Shown: positions 45,001 through 47,117 of the stretch, one piece after another
How the letters are laid out: every line of letters begins with the position of its first letter
Position numbering within the stretch: the first letter of the stretch is position 1
Origin: Candidatus Baldrarchaeota archaeon
GTDB lineage: Archaea > Asgardarchaeota > Baldrarchaeia > Baldrarchaeales > DXJG01
Direction: 5' to 3'
NCBI GenBank assembly: GCA_019056805.1
Contig: DXJG01000012.1
Span: 1 to 47,117 of the forward strand
DNA length: 47,117 bases
Program-made: the position numbers and the translations under genes
Notes under the pieces: generated by a model
The model's database searches: none
What the model was told of the DNA's origin: nothing
The model's input: only the letters and a program-made list of their open reading frames with translations

Positions 45001-46758
45001 ACTTTTGAAGGAAATGTTACAGCGGGTCTTTCGGTTGAATTTTCCGCTACGATCGAGAATGCTGATTATGCAATGATCTATCTTATCCCAGAGGTACTTG
45101 AAGACTTTACCGAAGAGGAACTGTCAATTAATTTAGAAAGTGGGCACCCATATCCTGCAGATACCATAAAGATTTACACAATAGATGTTGGAGGAAATAT
45201 TACAGGTATTACTGAAATTACTTTCTCAAGATTTATCCTTGAGAACGGAGATAACGTTACTATTTACGATGAAAACTGGAATGTTGTTTACAGTGTAACA
45301 GGACCTATACATATAACATCAGAATGGTCGCTAACTTTCACAGCACTCGGGAATAAACTGTATATTGTGTTAGATAGTCGTGATGGCGATCTGAAAACGT
45401 TATGGGGATTCAAAGTATCAAGTGTTAAAGTAAAAGTTCCAAGAAACCCATTCATAATCTACAATAAAGCTACAGTCTCAGTGTTCAACACAACTCAGAC
45501 ATTCGAAATCAATGAAACCGGAGCAAATAGTATTAGGATTCACCTTCTCAATATAACATTGATGGGAGGAAGTTACCTCGAAATTTACGACCAGAATGAT
45601 AATTTAGAATGGAGTACAACGACAAATGGAACGGACATCAGCACATCAGTAATTCCTGGCGGTTATGCAAAAATTGTTCTAAATGCAACAAATACAGATG
45701 CAACCTCCCTCTTCATAATCGACTACTATATCGTGGAAGAGGCAAACTGGGACTTTAACAGAGTAAAGACTATATCATTAAGCGCTACAGGAATAACGTT
45801 CACTGGAAGTTACATACCAAGTGAAAAGGAAATTGGAAAAACATATTACACATGGCTAAAGGCGTATAACGAAACTCAACAATCTTATGTTATATCATAT
45901 CTCGGTAAATTTACAGTAGTCGCACCAGAAACTCCGTTAACTATGAATGTGGAAGCTATTATTGATGGGACAATTCAATCTATTGTAGAAGGAACTATTC
46001 TTAATGTTGCAAAGAATAGCACCTTAATTCTCAATATGCAAATTTCAGGGATCACGGATCCACAAAATTACACGTTCATAATCTATCTAAGTTTACTATG
46101 CCCAGATAATGAGCAAAGAGCCTACATGAACATTATAACATCGCCAAAAATATCATCATTTAATATTACGGTAGAACCGCTCCAAACATGGCCAAGTGGC
46201 ATTTACGATGCTGTGATTTATGTTTATGCATGGAGTAGTGTACATCCCGGCATATTATTCTTTACAGAGTTCAAACTAAATATTAGTAACATGGTACCAA
46301 CGGTTCTCATACTTGTGGGCCCACCACAAGTACGATTCAAACAGAATATCACGATCTTGATCTACCCTAGGGATTACGAAGATGGAATATATGTTAATGG
46401 AAGTATATCGATAATAGATCCTGATGGAAATGTACTAATAATTAAAACGCTCAGTGAACTAAATTTAAACCAAGCATATGGCGCTTATACTTTTGAACTT
46501 ACAATACCAAGTGATTGGAAAACAGGCAGTTATATGATTGTTGCAAACATGACAGATTCCGAAGAAGGATCCTCAACTGCTACAGCAACATTTGAAATAT
46601 TACCACCAGCACCGATATGGGCTAAATGGTGGTTCTGGGCGGCAATAGGCGGAATCGCTACCGCTAGCCTTGCAGCCTATTACATTAAAAAGAGGAAACA
46701 GAGACTCATAAGAGTAGAAAGAAGAGAAACTCAAGAATCCATAGAACATAGAAATTAA
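39064..46758 (+). CDS. Giant membrane-anchored subtilisin-like serine protease (S8)
   Basis: A 2564-residue exported protease. Signal peptide (LALVFCVMIVVAFILPLP); I9-like propeptide (about 59-130); S8 catalytic domain with D170 (VVDTGINASH), H215 (NGHGTMVAS) and S392 (SGTSVAAPQVAG), all intact. Then a GATase-like Rossmann region (about 566-812, IDVLIISDPEFSYSGNEISK and FVAEGGGLIVFAE), Ig-like regions, five CUB-like repeats (from about 1148, 1448, 1569, 2026 and 2143; HPYS/HPLP/HPYP starts, SITIFDEYG-type strands), a membrane helix (about 2518-2542) and a basic tail. It should act on the cell surface, cutting proteins for nutrition or maturing S-layer and surface proteins. Start: GTG 39064 after GGGGGAGAG; an upstream TTG (38998) overlaps the TATA box. 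Confidence 0.92.
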   Translation: MKRNLALVFCVMIVVAFILPLPYITSFLFHEGKVKVSKNVFSESSPSTTIKNSPISEEVPVVIVFRSDISPGDYERILGEILGKTVKIERVYSLIPAIFTSISSNAVLRIAKDPRITGVWIDTKCKVIDETMTLKGDSVTTEDLRSMYSIPWSWDNTPLTGEGITIAVVDTGINASHDTLDDFEGLKKGQPKVLENLSKSFVPYELDPLEDLNGHGTMVASITAGIDYENDFLGFAPGARLVSIKVADKNGISQESWILDAFEYLSTLSEVKVVVLALGIGVQGPYSPLSQAVDALIDAGKIVIVAAGNEGPAYASLSTPADAFRAITVGATDASGQNVIGNSSERSWLLSDGWGSSRGPTLDGRVGLDIVAVGENVKAATLGGYNVFSGTSVAAPQVAGVVALLLQMYPDLSPEAIKAALRNSAKKLNSWGEWDQGAGMLNVTASFQYLENYSNRMYVAPMQLPGFNNFVLFRGENVTFKLEVGSDFSLNAIVFVHGNASEILSINPSTVSGTGLHLLDAFFNVPENASEGLYTGTVEILDASGISMNVTVSVVVKSPRVVAGVEVSKNFLGLDYYFSVDKVFFGGFFQTRINSIKDNISLIDIDIEQDDLSKIDVLIISDPEFSYSGNEISKINSFVAEGGGLIVFAEIPQTEIGTLGYEIKGSVNTRSLNEIVKNYGIKIDDSEKFAHYIYAMLSPYVVAYTNHPISSGLISLHEWTGYTDMYNVYAGDVIEALGSAAIEYIKEYAEPVAFSTSTVGNSIIGCEFTPFIVASKISRVVVVADSDFLTNPLYNTYDYLFENQRLFRNLLEWTGKVNVTGETYTDILSSQQKIKLGYPIIEDLIISPNTANPVTPTIYIEFKARDNETSSYQLDTTVSIYPYYRYWMQSAIWQFPATYDSSRDVFYTSISNTWIKENPGVYIVNVTVFDGEHSTSTFGILNIYDAYPVIETISATIIHDAKLDGTYSLAGMEDSPENWNVSIGEIPQTIVMSPITSPLTGDVEEGLFLTINATHPEVTNSQDFYVECSVLRSSGIKVQDEAYIVDVQKGVDTINITLRFDPFFLEEGKYLVQVGIEYDDMWDYEVLDITLVKPLSILEAVSVTPLIENNGSIVILNNESQNDVGALLGYTTSWPTKIETFEVSIESSHPYSLNGIVDRRNILDYINVDWTMVSMARLHFSYLQVEENFDYVEIYNIPILGNYAVSETTFTPIADGIEVVSGDDDYAVVSLPFSFPFYNETYSEIYVCTNGYITLDSGTSQYLNLDTLFLTRKMIAVDARDLITDVSVDSNSDRVVIRWYGRLAGELPPSKRDLCEVVLYPNGEIIMYYWDYSEDGVAGISYGDGRYYTKFTPQDGKAYLLTYQPPTEVPATIKPIVKYTGEQVNLWTPWIPINSSKGLWVTIKSDEDVALYGYIIDRVEFMLKPEYAVLQVFTGEYNEFTLSVPIESSHPLPINTTFIKVNISEYGNYNSLMLHFKKLGIKDSTIRILDSSNNTIVSSDTLRNYDGMEEFWLPIWLNDTSGVFYIEFSNKPSVIPTYGFQIDKIRVRRIDAQLNSTPFIDEILQTFTYQNQTLTYNITIIETNAYMLTIHFSNITLSANDSITIFDEYGSNIIKISGPISQQNIEVSVLGSKATISLLTSADNTTNIYGYTIDYVKYWRWDSASFKVENVYHFGYYDNYSAKNATGTYELKVFMIDRNRIIEKASTATYQVIENIPFSIALYINGTTSIFAYRGEVITLNASLLDIPGNVTVNSVNFYAYNITYGGIHLGTGTNITSNIWILDYTIPLSFPEAIFAVYAVATVDGELYVVGGQGLLTVQNGFNIHTLMVQCLNPDGSVNTTVSIYENGVRVAAEYVILPYVSSPATYRILMNFTDQDGSFYTLYSENPVIYEIILAENGSTLVSDQLIKYSTENFSSTFTINFKDFMPKTSTVTTSKIPPFMGLLSLNISDAGADNQTVDVRAVFIPLDSKTAILNASTFEGNVTAGLSVEFSATIENADYAMIYLIPEVLEDFTEEELSINLESGHPYPADTIKIYTIDVGGNITGITEITFSRFILENGDNVTIYDENWNVVYSVTGPIHITSEWSLTFTALGNKLYIVLDSRDGDLKTLWGFKVSSVKVKVPRNPFIIYNKATVSVFNTTQTFEINETGANSIRIHLLNITLMGGSYLEIYDQNDNLEWSTTTNGTDISTSVIPGGYAKIVLNATNTDATSLFIIDYYIVEEANWDFNRVKTISLSATGITFTGSYIPSEKEIGKTYYTWLKAYNETQQSYVISYLGKFTVVAPETPLTMNVEAIIDGTIQSIVEGTILNVAKNSTLILNMQISGITDPQNYTFIIYLSLLCPDNEQRAYMNIITSPKISSFNITVEPLQTWPSGIYDAVIYVYAWSSVHPGILFFTEFKLNISNMVPTVLILVGPPQVRFKQNITILIYPRDYEDGIYVNGSISIIDPDGNVLIIKTLSELNLNQAYGAYTFELTIPSDWKTGSYMIVANMTDSEEGSSTATATFEILPPAPIWAKWWFWAAIGGIATASLAAYYIKKRKQRLIRVERRETQESIEHRN

Positions 46759-46797
46759 AGAATTATAACAGAAAACAAGGATTGATAACAATACTTC

Positions 46798-46830
46798 CAA
46801 CTTTTATTTTTATTGTTTCTTATTTTTTCA
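46798..46830 (+). terminator. T-rich terminator after the subtilisin gene
   Basis: A long oligo-T tract (ACTTTTATTTTTATTGTTTC and TTATTTTTTC) starts about 40 bases after the stop; it fits archaeal intrinsic termination. Confidence 0.45.
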
Positions 46831-46930
46831 TCTCTTAATACTTAGGTGTAAAAGTTAAATAGTAGTAATATATAATATAACTTTACACTTACAAATACTA
46901 AGCAGATCGAAACCCTTGAGGTGTAACTAG

Positions 46931-47117
46931 GTGCAAAAGAAGATTCTTGCAATGATTTTATTGGTGCTAGTGATTCCAAGCATACTGTTTGCAATGAATT
47001 TCTTGAAACCTCAAGGCGATAGACAATATGAAGGTGAATATACCTCGCTTCAAGGTGAATATATCTCGCTTTCAGATGAAGAAATAGAGAACATTTTGAC
47101 TCTACATATTGTTGATG
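46931..47117 (+). CDS. Secreted or anchored protein, 5' part only
   Basis: The first 62 codons of a gene that leaves the window. The GTG start (46931) has GAGGTG 7 bases upstream (46918-46923) and a TATA-like box about 50 bases before it. Residues 4-22 (KILAMILLVLVIPSILFA) form a signal peptide or membrane anchor. They are followed by a heptapeptide repeated twice (EGEYTSL, QGEYISL) and an acidic helix, LSDEEIENILTLHIVD. The family is not recognised. A frameshifted paralogue in inverted orientation occupies the left edge, so this gene belongs to a family with at least two copies. Confidence 0.7.
   Translation, partial: MQKKILAMILLVLVIPSILFAMNFLKPQGDRQYEGEYTSLQGEYISLSDEEIENILTLHIVD
47030..47071 (+). 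repeat. 21-base tandem repeat inside the partial gene
   Basis: Two units, 47030-47050 and 47051-47071, both of the form (G/C)AAGGTGAATATA/TCTCGCTT, coding for EGEYTSL and QGEYISL. They are absent from the left-edge copy, so this is a recent in-frame duplication. Confidence 0.75.

Larger units (their letters stand above)
46848..47117. repeat. Right copy of the inverted end repeat
   Basis: Inverted, diverged copy of 1-243, covering a TATA-like TATAATATAA at 46871-46880, the ribosome binding site, and the start of a gene. The last 25 bases are identical to the reverse complement of the first 25 of the window. This copy is longer because of a 21-base tandem duplication (47030-47071). Confidence 0.75.

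Noticed and set aside
1..47117. Provirus or integrative element spanning the window
   Set aside because: No integrase, capsid, terminase, replication or transposase genes are present; the inverted ends alone do not make a virus.

Overview
The window reads as an AT-rich archaeal contig. Shine-Dalgarno motifs of the GGAGGT/GGTGA type sit in front of ATG, GTG and TTG starts, and TATA-like boxes lie 25-35 bases before several genes. Surface proteins end in one C-terminal membrane helix with a short basic tail. The cytoplasmic set (NikR, a CofE-like ligase, acetamidase/formamidase, a 4-hydroxybutyryl-CoA dehydratase-like flavoenzyme, DUF169, a small 8Fe ferredoxin) fits an anaerobic archaeon. I would guess Thermoproteota, perhaps Bathyarchaeia, but nothing here fixes the lineage. 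I saw no rRNA, tRNA, CRISPR array, intact transposase or phage genes.

Layout. (1) Positions 1-243 and 46848-47117 are inverted, diverged copies of one promoter plus the start of one secreted-protein gene. Both point outward and stop at the same homologous base. (2) 253-6509, minus: two surface proteins, a beta-helix protein and a 1526-residue TIM-barrel/beta-helix protein. (3) 7003-10768: acetamidase/formamidase, then (minus) an SDR reductase and the dehydratase-like enzyme. (4) 11227-17095: a 1225-residue surface protein, then small membrane proteins set among interrupted genes. (5) 17150-22989: MBL hydrolase, DUF169, a small-protein/ferredoxin pair, a decayed MBL gene, a methyltransferase, a nucleotidyltransferase pair and a CofE-like protein. 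(6) 23242-27396: a second TIM-barrel/beta-helix protein, paralogous to the first. (7) 27717-36373: a metal block with NikR, a divergent P1B ATPase, an amidohydrolase, a gamma-glutamyltranspeptidase-like protein, and a binding protein/permease/ATPase ABC importer overlapping a radical SAM gene. (8) 36859-46758: a NosD-like beta-helix protein and a 2564-residue membrane-anchored subtilisin.

Six large exported proteins take up about half of the DNA. Two are TIM-barrel proteins that share a conserved pair of Glu residues and carry GATase-like, beta-helix and Ig-like modules. I read them as an undescribed family of cell-surface carbohydrate-active or polymer-binding proteins. They sit among stalk-like Ig/CUB proteins and a giant surface protease, which together suggest an extracellular polymer-handling surface.

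The clearest new regulatory signal is a nonamer, AGTATTACT, repeated as 21-base-spaced boxes before both the binding-protein gene and the permease gene of the ABC importer. A separate perfect 13-base inverted repeat lies between nikR and the P-type ATPase. Gene decay is visible in several places: two reading frames each broken by one TGA around 15-16 kb, an MBL remnant, a gamma-glutamyltranspeptidase fragment, and a frameshifted end copy.
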